Origin: JAXLVB01 sp046329195
GTDB lineage: Bacteria; Bacteroidota; Bacteroidia; Cytophagales; Spirosomataceae
DNA: 64,000 nucleotides
Reading direction: 5' to 3'
NCBI GenBank assembly: GCA_046329195.1
Contig: JAXLVB010000001.1
Coordinates: 186,001-250,000 of the forward strand
Shown: positions 1-7,582 of the stretch, in pieces
Layout: each line of letters begins with the position of its first letter
How positions within the stretch are numbered: position 1 is the first letter of the stretch
Notes under the pieces: generated by a model
The model's database searches: none
What the model saw: the letters and a program-made list of their open reading frames with translations, nothing else
Told to the model about the DNA's origin: nothing
Position numbers and translations under genes: made by a program

Positions 1-731
1 TTTATGCCAACTCTTTCGGCGAAAACACCCGTAGTATCAACGAACAAGGCATCTACACCGGCGTGAAGTTTACGCCCAGTCGGCGATGGCAATTTGGGGC
101 GTACTTTGATTACTTCAAATTTCCGTACTTGCGGTATTTGGTGGACAAGCAACCTACCGATGGCTATGGCTATTTGCTGAGGGCTTCGCACAAGCCTCAA
201 AAAACTACTGAAATTTACCTTCAGTACTTTTCGGAACACAAGGAGAAAAATCTACCCGAGCGGCTTTCGACCAAGAACGAGACCGTGGCCAACGTACGGC
301 ATAGCCTTCAGGCTGGGCTGGACTATGCTTTTAGCCGAACCTTGTCTATCAACTCCAAGCTTCTGTATAATACCTTTGGTTATCAGGGTTTTGCTGCCTC
401 AAAGGGCTTTGCGTTTGTGCAAGACCTTAACGCCGACTTGGGCCGACTGTCGGTTACGGCACGGGTTGCCTACTTCAATACCGACGACTACGACTCTCGC
501 ATCTATGTGTATGAGCGAGACGTTTTGTTTTCGTTTTCGATTCCAGCCTACTACAATCAGGGACTTCGTAATTACCTGCTGGTACAGTATAAGTTCAATC
601 GGCACATTGATGCTTGGTTCCGTATCGCTCGCTCTCGCCTGTACGACCAAGACACCTACGGCTCCGACCTCGACCTCATCAATGCCCCCCACCGCACCGA
701 TGCCAAACTACAGGTTCGGTATCAGTTTTAG
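1..731 (+). CDS. C-terminal part of an outer-membrane beta-barrel protein (helix-hairpin-helix/ComEA-type family), 5' truncated
   Basis: The reading frame is open from the window edge (first full codon at base 3) and ends with TAG at 729-731, so about 242 C-terminal residues are visible. They show alternating aromatic/polar strands typical of an outer-membrane barrel (for example RWQFGAYFDYF and LQVRYQF) and end in a terminal phenylalanine, the usual barrel-assembly signal. The motif order (a GIYTGVKF strand, then YLLRASHKPQK, then IDAWFRIARSR) resembles the C-terminal barrel of long Bacteroidota proteins that begin with helix-hairpin-helix domains. The N-terminal domains lie outside the window, so that family call is from memory. 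An internal GTG at 63 is not the real start because the homologous strand pattern continues upstream of it. Confidence 0.6.
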   Translation, partial: YANSFGENTRSINEQGIYTGVKFTPSRRWQFGAYFDYFKFPYLRYLVDKQPTDGYGYLLRASHKPQKTTEIYLQYFSEHKEKNLPERLSTKNETVANVRHSLQAGLDYAFSRTLSINSKLLYNTFGYQGFAASKGFAFVQDLNADLGRLSVTARVAYFNTDDYDSRIYVYERDVLFSFSIPAYYNQGLRNYLLVQYKFNRHIDAWFRIARSRLYDQDTYGSDLDLINAPHRTDAKLQVRYQF

Positions 732-875
732 GGAATGGGTATAAGGCAACCGTTTACCAAATAGACTTGTTCGCTTGGGATGGTTCCCCTATTCTTACCA
801 ATCCTTATCACTGCTCGGAAACTGCTTTTTTGTTTTAACTGTTGTTAAAGAAAGAGCAGCATCCACCCTGAGGTT

Positions 876-3095
876 ATGGAAACTTCCGAAATAGCACAAC
901 AGCAGCAGGTGATTGTCCCCGTGATGGGGATGTCATGTGCAGCGTGTGCTACCAGCGTAGAGTCAATTCTGACCAAACAAACGGGCGTTTTGGCCTGTAC
1001 GGTAAACTACGCTAACGAGTCTGCCAACATTACCCTTGACCCTCAACAAACCAACCTTGATACCCTCAAAAAATCAGTGCAAGCCGTTGGGTATGATTTG
1101 TGGATAGACGACGGTACAGAACATCATACTCATCACGAAGAAATCAAGGAAAATCACTACCAACTTCAACAAAAACGGCTGATTTGGGCGGGAATTCTCA
1201 CTGTTCCCATCGTAATTATCGGGATGTTTTGGATGAACATGCCCTATGCGAACTGGATACTTTTTACTTTGACAACACCTGTTTTGACCGTTTTTGGTCG
1301 GCATTTTTTCATCAATGCTTGGAAACAAACTCGTCACGGCAGCGCCAACATGGATACGCTGGTAGCCCTCAGCACGGGTATTGCGTATGCGTTTAGTGTC
1401 TTTAATACGCTCAATCCTGACTTTTGGCATCGCCGAGGCTTGCATCCTCACGTGTACTACGAAGCCGCTGCTGTGGTGATTGTATTCATCATGTTGGGTA
1501 AGTTACTGGAAGAAAAAGCGAAGGCCAATACTTCTTCCGCCATCAAAAAACTCATGGGTTTACAACCCAAAACGGTGTGGGTAATCGAAAATGGCGAAGA
1601 AAAAGAAGTAGCCATTGCCCAACTCCGAGTTGGCGACCGAGTGGTCGTGAAGCCAGGCGACAAAATTGCCGTTGACGGACGAGTACAAGCTGGAACCTCG
1701 TTTGTGGATGAAAGCATGATTTCGGGCGAGCCGATTCCGGTCGAAAAAAAGAAAGGGGATAAAGTATTTGCAGGTACGGTCAATCAGCAAGGTACGTTTC
1801 GATTTATTGCCGAAAAGGTTGGTGGTCAAACGCTATTGGCACAAATCATTACGATGGTCCAAAAAGCACAAGGTAGCAAAGCGCCGATTCAACAGCTTAC
1901 TGACAAGATTGCAAGTATTTTTGTACCAATTGTCATGGGGCTTTCGGTTGTTACCTTGGCGGTTTGGTTGATTTTAGGTGGGATGCAGGCTTTTCCACAG
2001 GGGCTGCTGGCTGCCATTACTGTGTTGGTTATTGCCTGTCCCTGCGCCTTAGGATTGGCAACCCCTACGGCCATTATGGTGGGTATGGGCAAAGGAGCCG
2101 AAAACGGCATTTTGATTAAGGATGCAAGTAGTTTGGAATTGTCGCACCGCCTCAATGCCCTTGTGTTGGACAAAACCGGTACTCTCACGCAAGGCAAGCC
2201 ATTGGTAACCAACAGTTGGTGGGCGTATGAAAATAGCCACTTGCAAGACGTCTTACTAACTATCGAGAGCGCCTCAGCGCACCCTTTGGCCAAGGCGATT
2301 GTACTTTACCTCCAAGAACAAGGCAGTACTGCGCTGACTTTAGCACAATTTGAGAACGTGACAGGCAAAGGTGTTAAAGCTCTGATAGACAGACATGCGT
2401 ATTACGTAGGCAGTCCTGCTTGGATGCAAGAGCTGGGCATCGCAGTAGCCAATCTACCGCTTGAGCAATGGCTGTCAGAAGCCAAAACGGTCATTGCTTT
2501 TGCTGATGCTACGCAACTATTAGCCTTGCTAGCCATACAAGACCCGCTCAAGCCAACGTCGGCCCAAGCCGTTTCGGCCTTGCAAGCAGAAGGGATTGCC
2601 GTCTATATGATGACGGGCGACAACCCCCAAGCCGCACAAAAAGTGGCGCAGGAGGTTGGTATTGAGTACTACAAAGCCCAAGTAATGCCCGCCGACAAAG
2701 CCGCTTTTATAGAAGCTTTGCAGCAGACTGGCCACATAGTCGGAATGGTTGGCGACGGCATCAACGACTCACATGCCATGGCTCAAGCCGACGTTAGTAT
2801 CGCTATGGGCAAAGGCTCTGATATTGCGATGGATGTAGCCAAAATGACCTTGATTTCGAGCGATTTGTTAAAAATACCCCAAGCCATTCGCCTCTCAAAA
2901 TGGACGGTGACAACCATTCGGCAAAACTTATTTTGGGCTTTTATCTATAACTTGGTCGGGATTCCGCTGGCAGCGGGTATTTTGTATCCTTTCAATGGAT
3001 TTTTGCTTAATCCTATGATTGCAGGCGCTGCCATGGCGCTCAGTTCGGTGTCGGTAGTAGCCAATAGCTTGCGACTCAAATGGAAGAAGTTGTAA
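876..3095 (+). CDS. copA: Copper-translocating P-type ATPase
   Basis: This is a 739-residue P1B-type ATPase that exports Cu(I) across the inner membrane. One N-terminal HMA domain carries GMSCAAC (residues 18-24). After it come four helices, the actuator domain with the SGEP loop (about 283-286), the CPC metal-binding motif in TM6 (about 387-389), the phosphorylation motif DKTGTLT (about 432), the nucleotide-binding HP pair (about 469) and GDGIND (about 626), then two C-terminal helices. All catalytic motifs and the length are normal for CopA. A CopZ-like chaperone follows 50 bp downstream on the same strand, which supports copper rather than zinc or cadmium. ATG 876 has no clear Shine-Dalgarno, as is usual in Bacteroidota. 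I saw no CopY or CueR-type operator. Confidence 0.96.
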   Translation: METSEIAQQQQVIVPVMGMSCAACATSVESILTKQTGVLACTVNYANESANITLDPQQTNLDTLKKSVQAVGYDLWIDDGTEHHTHHEEIKENHYQLQQKRLIWAGILTVPIVIIGMFWMNMPYANWILFTLTTPVLTVFGRHFFINAWKQTRHGSANMDTLVALSTGIAYAFSVFNTLNPDFWHRRGLHPHVYYEAAAVVIVFIMLGKLLEEKAKANTSSAIKKLMGLQPKTVWVIENGEEKEVAIAQLRVGDRVVVKPGDKIAVDGRVQAGTSFVDESMISGEPIPVEKKKGDKVFAGTVNQQGTFRFIAEKVGGQTLLAQIITMVQKAQGSKAPIQQLTDKIASIFVPIVMGLSVVTLAVWLILGGMQAFPQGLLAAITVLVIACPCALGLATPTAIMVGMGKGAENGILIKDASSLELSHRLNALVLDKTGTLTQGKPLVTNSWWAYENSHLQDVLLTIESASAHPLAKAIVLYLQEQGSTALTLAQFENVTGKGVKALIDRHAYYVGSPAWMQELGIAVANLPLEQWLSEAKTVIAFADATQLLALLAIQDPLKPTSAQAVSALQAEGIAVYMMTGDNPQAAQKVAQEVGIEYYKAQVMPADKAAFIEALQQTGHIVGMVGDGINDSHAMAQADVSIAMGKGSDIAMDVAKMTLISSDLLKIPQAIRLSKWTVTTIRQNLFWAFIYNLVGIPLAAGILYPFNGFLLNPMIAGAAMALSSVSVVANSLRLKWKKL

Positions 3096-3145
3096 TTTTT
3101 TGAACAGCAATTCGGTACAATCCGTGAATAAAATCAAACAGAACC

Positions 3146-3355
3146 ATGAAAACCTTACAATTCAAAACAACCATTAACTGCGGCGGCTGTGTAGCCAAAG
3201 TAACTCCTTTTCTGAATCAATTAGACGAAGTAGAAACCTGGAAAGTGGATACCAATAATCCTGATAAAATCTTGACCGTAAACGGCGAAGAGCTAGACGT
3301 CGAATCTATCAAAACTTCTGTAAAACAAGCTGGTTTTGAGATAGAGCAAGTGTAG
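3146..3355 (+). CDS. Heavy-metal-associated (CopZ-like) copper chaperone
   Basis: A 69-residue HMA-fold protein with the metal site C12-G-G-C15 near the N terminus and the usual beta-alpha-beta-beta-alpha-beta pattern. It probably carries Cu(I) in the cytosol to the adjacent CopA. The site is CGGC rather than the common CxxC of MTCGHC type, a form seen in Bacteroidota HMA proteins. The gene starts 50 bp after copA on the same strand and ends just before a hairpin terminator, so the two genes look like one transcript. A lone HMA domain could bind another soft metal, but the context favours copper. Confidence 0.85.
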   Translation: MKTLQFKTTINCGGCVAKVTPFLNQLDEVETWKVDTNNPDKILTVNGEELDVESIKTSVKQAGFEIEQV

Positions 3356-3424
3356 GGGTTGTTAGTAAAGATACTGATGTGCTAGGGTTCTATATCAACC
3401 CAAACAGGATTAAACTTGCTCCCC

Positions 3425-3462
3425 AAAACGATAGCTTCGGCTTGGTTCGAGCATCGTTTTTT
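3425..3462. terminator. Bidirectional hairpin between the copper pair and the VanZ gene
   Basis: AAAACGAT (3425-3432) pairs with ATCGTTTT (3453-3460), and GC-containing inner pairs lie between. The A-run on one side and T-run on the other let it act in both directions. It lies between the plus-strand chaperone and the stop codon of the minus-strand VanZ gene, where a shared terminator is expected. Confidence 0.7.
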
Positions 3463-4009
3463 ACCGCCTAAACATCAGTAGTTTATTAAATTTTAAGTAT
3501 AGCAGCGTAGAGAGAACGAAGACCGTGCCGATAGTAGCAAGGATGTTGATAAACCGCTGCGCTGTTGTCGGTTTTTTGAATACTTTTTCGGTTGCTTTAT
3601 AGAGTATCCAGCCAAGGATGCCCCCGAGTGTGTTATGAATGATGTCGGTAATATCAAAGGCACCCATTCGCCAAATGAATTGGAGGGCTTCGCAGGTAAA
3701 ACTTACCCAGAAAAACGATAAAATCGTTCGGGACGTCGTCAGTCCTTTGCCTAAAACCCCCACATACAAGCCCAATGGCATGAAAATCAAGACATTCAAT
3801 ATCATTTCGCCGTAATCAATTTTACCGTTCAAACGAGTGGGCTCTCCGTACGGAATCAGGTTAATATGGCTCGTGCCTTTGTACGAAAATTGAATGTTGA
3901 GTTTCAATACAATAATCCAAAACAAAGCCCCCAAATACACCAACAACAACAAGCCCGTTAACCGATTGGCTAAGGTGTCGTTTTTCCGCCAATATTCCTG
4001 AAAATTCAT
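3461..4009 (-). CDS. VanZ family membrane protein
   Basis: A 182-residue integral membrane protein with four predicted helices. It carries the VanZ hallmarks: NVLIFMPLGLYVG in helix 2, an E-x-x-Q pair (CEALQF) in helix 3, and DITDIIHNTLGG before helix 4. VanZ of enterococci is linked to teicoplanin resistance, but the wider family has no settled biochemical role. It lies 53 bp downstream of the DUF2200 gene on the same strand, possibly co-transcribed. Nothing nearby suggests a vancomycin-resistance cluster, so resistance should not be inferred. Confidence 0.85.
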   Translation of the reverse strand: MNFQEYWRKNDTLANRLTGLLLLVYLGALFWIIVLKLNIQFSYKGTSHINLIPYGEPTRLNGKIDYGEMILNVLIFMPLGLYVGVLGKGLTTSRTILSFFWVSFTCEALQFIWRMGAFDITDIIHNTLGGILGWILYKATEKVFKKPTTAQRFINILATIGTVFVLSTLLYLKFNKLLMFRR

Positions 4010-4062
4010 GCGATGGGTTGATAGAATGATAAAGACTTTTCTTACACTTTCTGTAAACTCCC

Positions 4063-4419
4063 CTACGGATTTCGCAGAATTTTCTCCAGCTTTTTCCCTT
4101 TAGCCAACTCATCCACGAGCTTATCCAAATACCTGACTTTTTGGGTCAAGGGGTTTTCAATTTCCTCTACCCGATACCCACAGATTAGCCCCGTAATCAG
4201 GTGAGCATTTGGGTTTAAGTTGGCTTGCTGAAAGAACCTTTCGAACGTTACTTTAGCTTCGAGTTGAGCTTGCAATTGCTCTTGGTCAAAGCCTGTAAGC
4301 CATTCAATTACCTGGAGCAACTCTTCTTGCGTTCGGCCCTTCTTTTCTACTTTTGTCAGGTAATGCGGATACACCGAAGCAACGGTCATTTCGGCAATAC
4401 GTTCATCGTGTGTTTTCAT
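4063..4419 (-). CDS. DUF2200 family protein
   Basis: A 118-residue soluble protein that begins with the DUF2200 signature MKTHDERIAEM and continues with VYPHYLTKVEKKGRT, which I recognise from the family. It has no signal peptide, membrane segment or Cys/His cluster. The C terminus is charged (KGKKLEKILRNP). The family is widespread in Bacteroidota and Firmicutes as a single small gene of unknown function. Gene order with VanZ (53 bp spacing) may be accidental. The start is the only good ATG. Confidence 0.85.
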   Translation of the reverse strand: MKTHDERIAEMTVASVYPHYLTKVEKKGRTQEELLQVIEWLTGFDQEQLQAQLEAKVTFERFFQQANLNPNAHLITGLICGYRVEEIENPLTQKVRYLDKLVDELAKGKKLEKILRNP

Positions 4420-4447
4420 GGTGTCGGTTGTTGAGGTTACTTTGGCT

Positions 4448-4455
4448 CAAAACTA
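4448..4455 (-). promoter_or_regulatory. Possible -7 box upstream of the DUF2200 gene
   Basis: On the minus strand the bases read TAGTTTTG, a full match to the Bacteroidota -7 consensus TAnnTTTG, about 29 bp ahead of the DUF2200 ATG. There is no good -33 TTTG at the expected spacing, so this is only a candidate. Confidence 0.35.
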
Positions 4456-4644
4456 GGTAATGTGCCTCCACAATTATTGAAAATGGTATAAAAGTACCTA
4501 AAAATGTGATGAATCAGTAGGAATTATTGAAGGCGTGGTGGTTTTCCCAAGTTAAAAAATACAAGAACGGTTGGCGACGTGTCCGAAGGTTTTGGGACTC
4601 ACAGAACGAGGATACAAAAGACGATGTATTTGTTGGATAGGCAA

Positions 4645-4682
4645 CTACCCGCTGACAGGGCTTTCTGCCGCTATCAGGGTAG
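4645..4682. repeat. Dispersed hairpin repeat, copy 1
   Basis: CTACCC at 4645 and TGACAG at 4653 fold back on CTATCAGGGTAG at 4671-4682, with a GC bulge and a 12-base loop. The core CCGCTGACAGGGCTT recurs almost exactly in the two copies at 29.1 and 29.2 kb. It lies in the 344-bp gene-free stretch 4420-4763. Three copies in 64 kb suggest a REP-like element present in many copies in the genome. Confidence 0.6.
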
Positions 4683-4710
4683 AAGTTCCTGCCACACCTA
4701 TATCAGTACA

Positions 4711-4736
4711 CGGTGCGCCACTGCAACGGCGCACCG
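4711..4736. repeat. Perfect 9-bp inverted repeat downstream of the epimerase gene
   Basis: CGGTGCGCC (4711-4719), an 8-base loop, then GGCGCACCG (4728-4736). It is GC-rich and stands 27 bp beyond the epimerase stop codon. No T-run follows on either strand, so it does not look like a classical intrinsic terminator. It seems to belong to the same repeat-rich block as the hairpin at 4645. Confidence 0.55.
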
Positions 4737-4763
4737 CTTATCAAGCAGTGAATCAATCGTTTA

Positions 4764-5660
4764 TTACGACTCCCAATCGAGATATTTCCGCCAGTTGTGT
4801 TGTTCTTGGAAACCCAGCACTTCTCGGATTTTGCGGTTAGAAAACAGGGCCTCGTGCTCGCCCAACTCTCGGGTAAGGGGTACATTCGGAAAAAATCGTT
4901 CGGCCAGTTGTTTGCTTGGAATAACGGCTCCGTTGTGGTCGTTGCCAGCATTGAAAACCTGATAGCCCAGCCCATCTTTTTTCAAACACAAGTCCACAAT
5001 TTGCCCCAAATCACGAGCATCAATGTAACAAAAAGCATTGCGACGCCGAACCTCGGGATGTTTAAAATACGTGGGAAACAACGTGGCATATTCGTGGGGT
5101 TCAATCACATTGCCAATGCGAAGTGCATAAATGTCAACACCCGAACGCCGTTGGAAACTCCGTGCCGTTTGTTCATTCACCACCTTCGACAACCCGTAGC
5201 TGTCCATCGGGTCCACGTCGTAGTCTTCTTCGAGGGGCAACGAGCGAGGGTCGGTTTGGCCGTCTGAAAAACAAATGCCGTAGGTCGTCTCCGACGATGC
5301 AAGGACAATCTTACGAATGCCCAGCTTCACCGCAGCTTCGATCACGTTGTAGGTACCAACGGTATTGACCCGAAAGGTCTCATTATCAGGCTTGATTAAG
5401 ATACGAGGCACTGCCGCAAAGTGTACCACGGCATCAAACGAAGGCACGCCATTGCCCGTCTCCAGCTCGTGCAAGCCCGTGTAAGAACTCATAGCATTAA
5501 ACATTTGCCCCGAATCGGTAATGTCAGCTATCAGATTATCTACGCCCGGGTGATTCAGCGGCGTCAGGTCCACATTCAGCACTTGGTGCCCTTGCTCCAA
5601 AAGATACGGGATCACGTACTTTCCAGCCTTGCCAGAGCCCCCCGTAAAAAAGATTCGCAT
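4764..5660 (-). CDS. NAD(P)-dependent epimerase/dehydratase (extended SDR)
   Basis: A 298-residue extended short-chain dehydrogenase. The Rossmann motif TGGSGKAG is at residues 6-13, an acidic residue (D31) ends strand 2 as in NAD-preferring members, the active-site serines are in ASSETTYG (about 121-128), and the catalytic pair is Y155-x3-K159 (SYGLSK). The substrate is probably a nucleotide-linked or free sugar, of the UDP-glucose-4-epimerase/uronate-dehydrogenase type, but the sequence does not settle which. It is a single gene, transcribed away from the cytochrome operon, with a 359-bp spacer upstream. Confidence 0.85.
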   Translation of the reverse strand: MRIFFTGGSGKAGKYVIPYLLEQGHQVLNVDLTPLNHPGVDNLIADITDSGQMFNAMSSYTGLHELETGNGVPSFDAVVHFAAVPRILIKPDNETFRVNTVGTYNVIEAAVKLGIRKIVLASSETTYGICFSDGQTDPRSLPLEEDYDVDPMDSYGLSKVVNEQTARSFQRRSGVDIYALRIGNVIEPHEYATLFPTYFKHPEVRRRNAFCYIDARDLGQIVDLCLKKDGLGYQVFNAGNDHNGAVIPSKQLAERFFPNVPLTRELGEHEALFSNRKIREVLGFQEQHNWRKYLDWES

Positions 5661-6019
5661 TGCTTTATTAGCTTGATTAGTGATTGTATCAGTAACTCCC
5701 CAACCGTGTTTTTGGTTTCATCATAGCCCCATAAGGGCAGGTAGGGGTTGGTTGTATGGGTAAAAGTGTAGGTGATAAAAACTATTTGATTACTGAAATG
5801 GGTTTAACGATTACAAAGTTATAAATCCAGAATGAGGCAATTTGCCCTTTAGCTTTATAATCATTTATCACAAAAACTATTTTTGACGATAAGTACTTAT
5901 TTATTAGCCACTTACAAATAAAATATAACAAATAACTTTTAACGTCTTTATGCTTATGATAAAACAAATTCATTTATTGAGTAGGTTTAACCAAGGATTT
6001 GTTTTGTTGTTACACTTCT
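5661..6019. other. AT-rich divergent intergenic region with a perfect palindrome
   Basis: This spacer separates the minus-strand epimerase gene from the plus-strand cytochrome operon and should hold promoters for both. It is very AT-rich from 5780 onward. ATAAGTACTTAT at 5889-5900 is a perfect 12-bp palindrome and a possible operator. TAGGTTTA at 5981-5988 resembles a -7 box with one mismatch, about 32 bp before ATG 6020. I found no small gene or RNA signature here. Confidence 0.4.
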
Positions 6020-7423
6020 ATGTTTTCTGTTGAGTCTATCGGGCACTTTCACCCCCTCTTAGTCCATTTACCCATTGGTATTCTGCTGTTTACCTTTGGG
6101 CTGATGCTCCTACAGCGAGTTCGTCAGGTAGAGGTAGAGCCTGCCATTTCGTTTGGGCTGTTGGTGGGGTGTGTCTCCGCACTCTTGGCCTGCCTTACGG
6201 GTTGGCTTCTTTCGCAAACGGGTGATTACGATAACGCTCTGGTAAGCAAGCACCAATGGGCGGGTCTTGTTACCGCTGCGCTGAGTGCCGTCACCTATCT
6301 TTTCAAACGGTTTCGTGGGTTACTGGCCTTGGCCACCCTTTTGGCCTTGAGCGTGGCGGGGCATTGGGGGGGGACGCTTACCCACGGCGAGGGCTATTTG
6401 TGGGAATCTTCGGCCACCCCAGAGAAGGTCGAACTACCTGCCATCTTACCCGATAGTCAGACCCATGCTCTTCCTACTTCAACTGTTCGGCGAGTTGGGT
6501 TTTACCAAGGCAAAGTAGCGCCCATTCTCAACGCCAAGTGCTATTCCTGTCACTCGGCTCGAAAGAAAAAGGGGGGCTTACGCTTAGATTCCGAGGTGTT
6601 TATCCGAAAAGGAGGCAAACATGGCGCCGTCTTGGTGGCTGGAAATCCTGCTAAAAGCCACTTATTCAGCTATGTGCAGCTCCCTCTGGACGACGACCTG
6701 CACATGCCTCCACGGGGAAAATCACAGCTGACCGCTTCGGAAATCTCGACCCTGTTTACGTGGATAAAGAAAGGTGCACCTTTTCAAGAAGTTATTGAAG
6801 AGGTGGCGGTAGCTCCCTTGCCAACGATACCAACAGAGATGCCTGTCTCTACTCCGGCGACGGAATCCACCACAGCATTGCCACTTGCCAACGTTACTGC
6901 GGCGGAAGCACCCGTTGAAGCGGCTGCGCCGCTGGTACTCGAGAAGCTCCGAGCACAGCACCTGATTGTAAGTCCTACGCAGTCGAACCACTTGGCTGTG
7001 AACTTTGTCAACGTCAAGAAGTACAGCCCGGCCTTGCTTGACCAGTTGCAGGAGATTGCGCCCCAAATGACTACGTTAAAACTCAGCGGCCAGCCCGTGA
7101 CCAGCGAAGACCTCAAGCGAATTTCGTCTTGTAACAACCTTACACAAGTGCAGTTAGAAAACACAGCCATCACCGATGAAGGCATCGAAACTTTAGCAAA
7201 ACTACCCAAACTCCAGCAACTCAACCTCTACGGCACGGCTATTACTGACCAAGCCTTGACCACATTGGCGCAGTTTCCGAACCTGAAAACAGTCTATCTG
7301 TGGCGCACTAGCACCACCGAAGCAGGCATTCGGCAGCTCCAAAAAGCCCGTCCCTCGCTGAAAATTGTGACCGGAAATTTTGCCTTTAGTAAACAAGACA
7401 CCAACCAAACGCAAAAGCCGTGA
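6020..7423 (+). CDS. DUF2231 membrane domain - Planctomycete-type cytochrome c - leucine-rich-repeat fusion protein
   Basis: A 467-residue protein with three parts. Residues 1 to about 130 hold four hydrophobic helices beginning HPLLVHLPIGILL, typical of DUF2231. Around 160-260 is a PSCyt1-type heme domain with C174-Y-S-C177-H (KCYSCHSARKKKGG) and the distal HMPPRGK motif. After an Ala/Pro/Thr-rich linker, residues about 320-460 form leucine-rich repeats (LTQVQLENTAITDEG, LQQLNLYGTAITDQA, LKTVYLWRTSTTEAG). It is probably a membrane-anchored periplasmic electron carrier. It is first in a same-strand set with the two genes downstream. ATG 6020 is preferred over TTG 5999 because the DUF2231 helix begins at once. 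Confidence 0.85.
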   Translation: MFSVESIGHFHPLLVHLPIGILLFTFGLMLLQRVRQVEVEPAISFGLLVGCVSALLACLTGWLLSQTGDYDNALVSKHQWAGLVTAALSAVTYLFKRFRGLLALATLLALSVAGHWGGTLTHGEGYLWESSATPEKVELPAILPDSQTHALPTSTVRRVGFYQGKVAPILNAKCYSCHSARKKKGGLRLDSEVFIRKGGKHGAVLVAGNPAKSHLFSYVQLPLDDDLHMPPRGKSQLTASEISTLFTWIKKGAPFQEVIEEVAVAPLPTIPTEMPVSTPATESTTALPLANVTAAEAPVEAAAPLVLEKLRAQHLIVSPTQSNHLAVNFVNVKKYSPALLDQLQEIAPQMTTLKLSGQPVTSEDLKRISSCNNLTQVQLENTAITDEGIETLAKLPKLQQLNLYGTAITDQALTTLAQFPNLKTVYLWRTSTTEAGIRQLQKARPSLKIVTGNFAFSKQDTNQTQKP

Positions 7424-7582
7424 TTGTTGTCCTTTTACCTTTGAAATCATTATTTTTGTGAATACCAGCTCAAAAGGTACTTTGTACAAAGCGATAGTCG
7501 TTGAACTTTCATTTCAGTCCTTGATGAATTGATTTGTTTTCTTTCAAATTCACCAACTTAGCACTGATAAACCTCTAAACCT

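Noticed and set aside
3461..4009. Vancomycin or teicoplanin resistance via VanZ
   Set aside because: No vanH/A/X/S/R genes are present, and VanZ-type proteins are common in bacteria without such resistance.
4571..4962. Plus-strand open frames of 89-127 codons over the repeat block and the epimerase gene
   Set aside because: They have no family-like sequence, are antisense to the epimerase gene, and read through hairpin repeats. They are chance frames.
7480..7491. Palindrome CTTTGTACAAAG upstream of the PSCyt gene
   Set aside because: It could be an operator, but 12-bp palindromes of AT-rich type are expected by chance, and it sits within a gap that may be part of one operon. It is noted only in the PSCyt entry.
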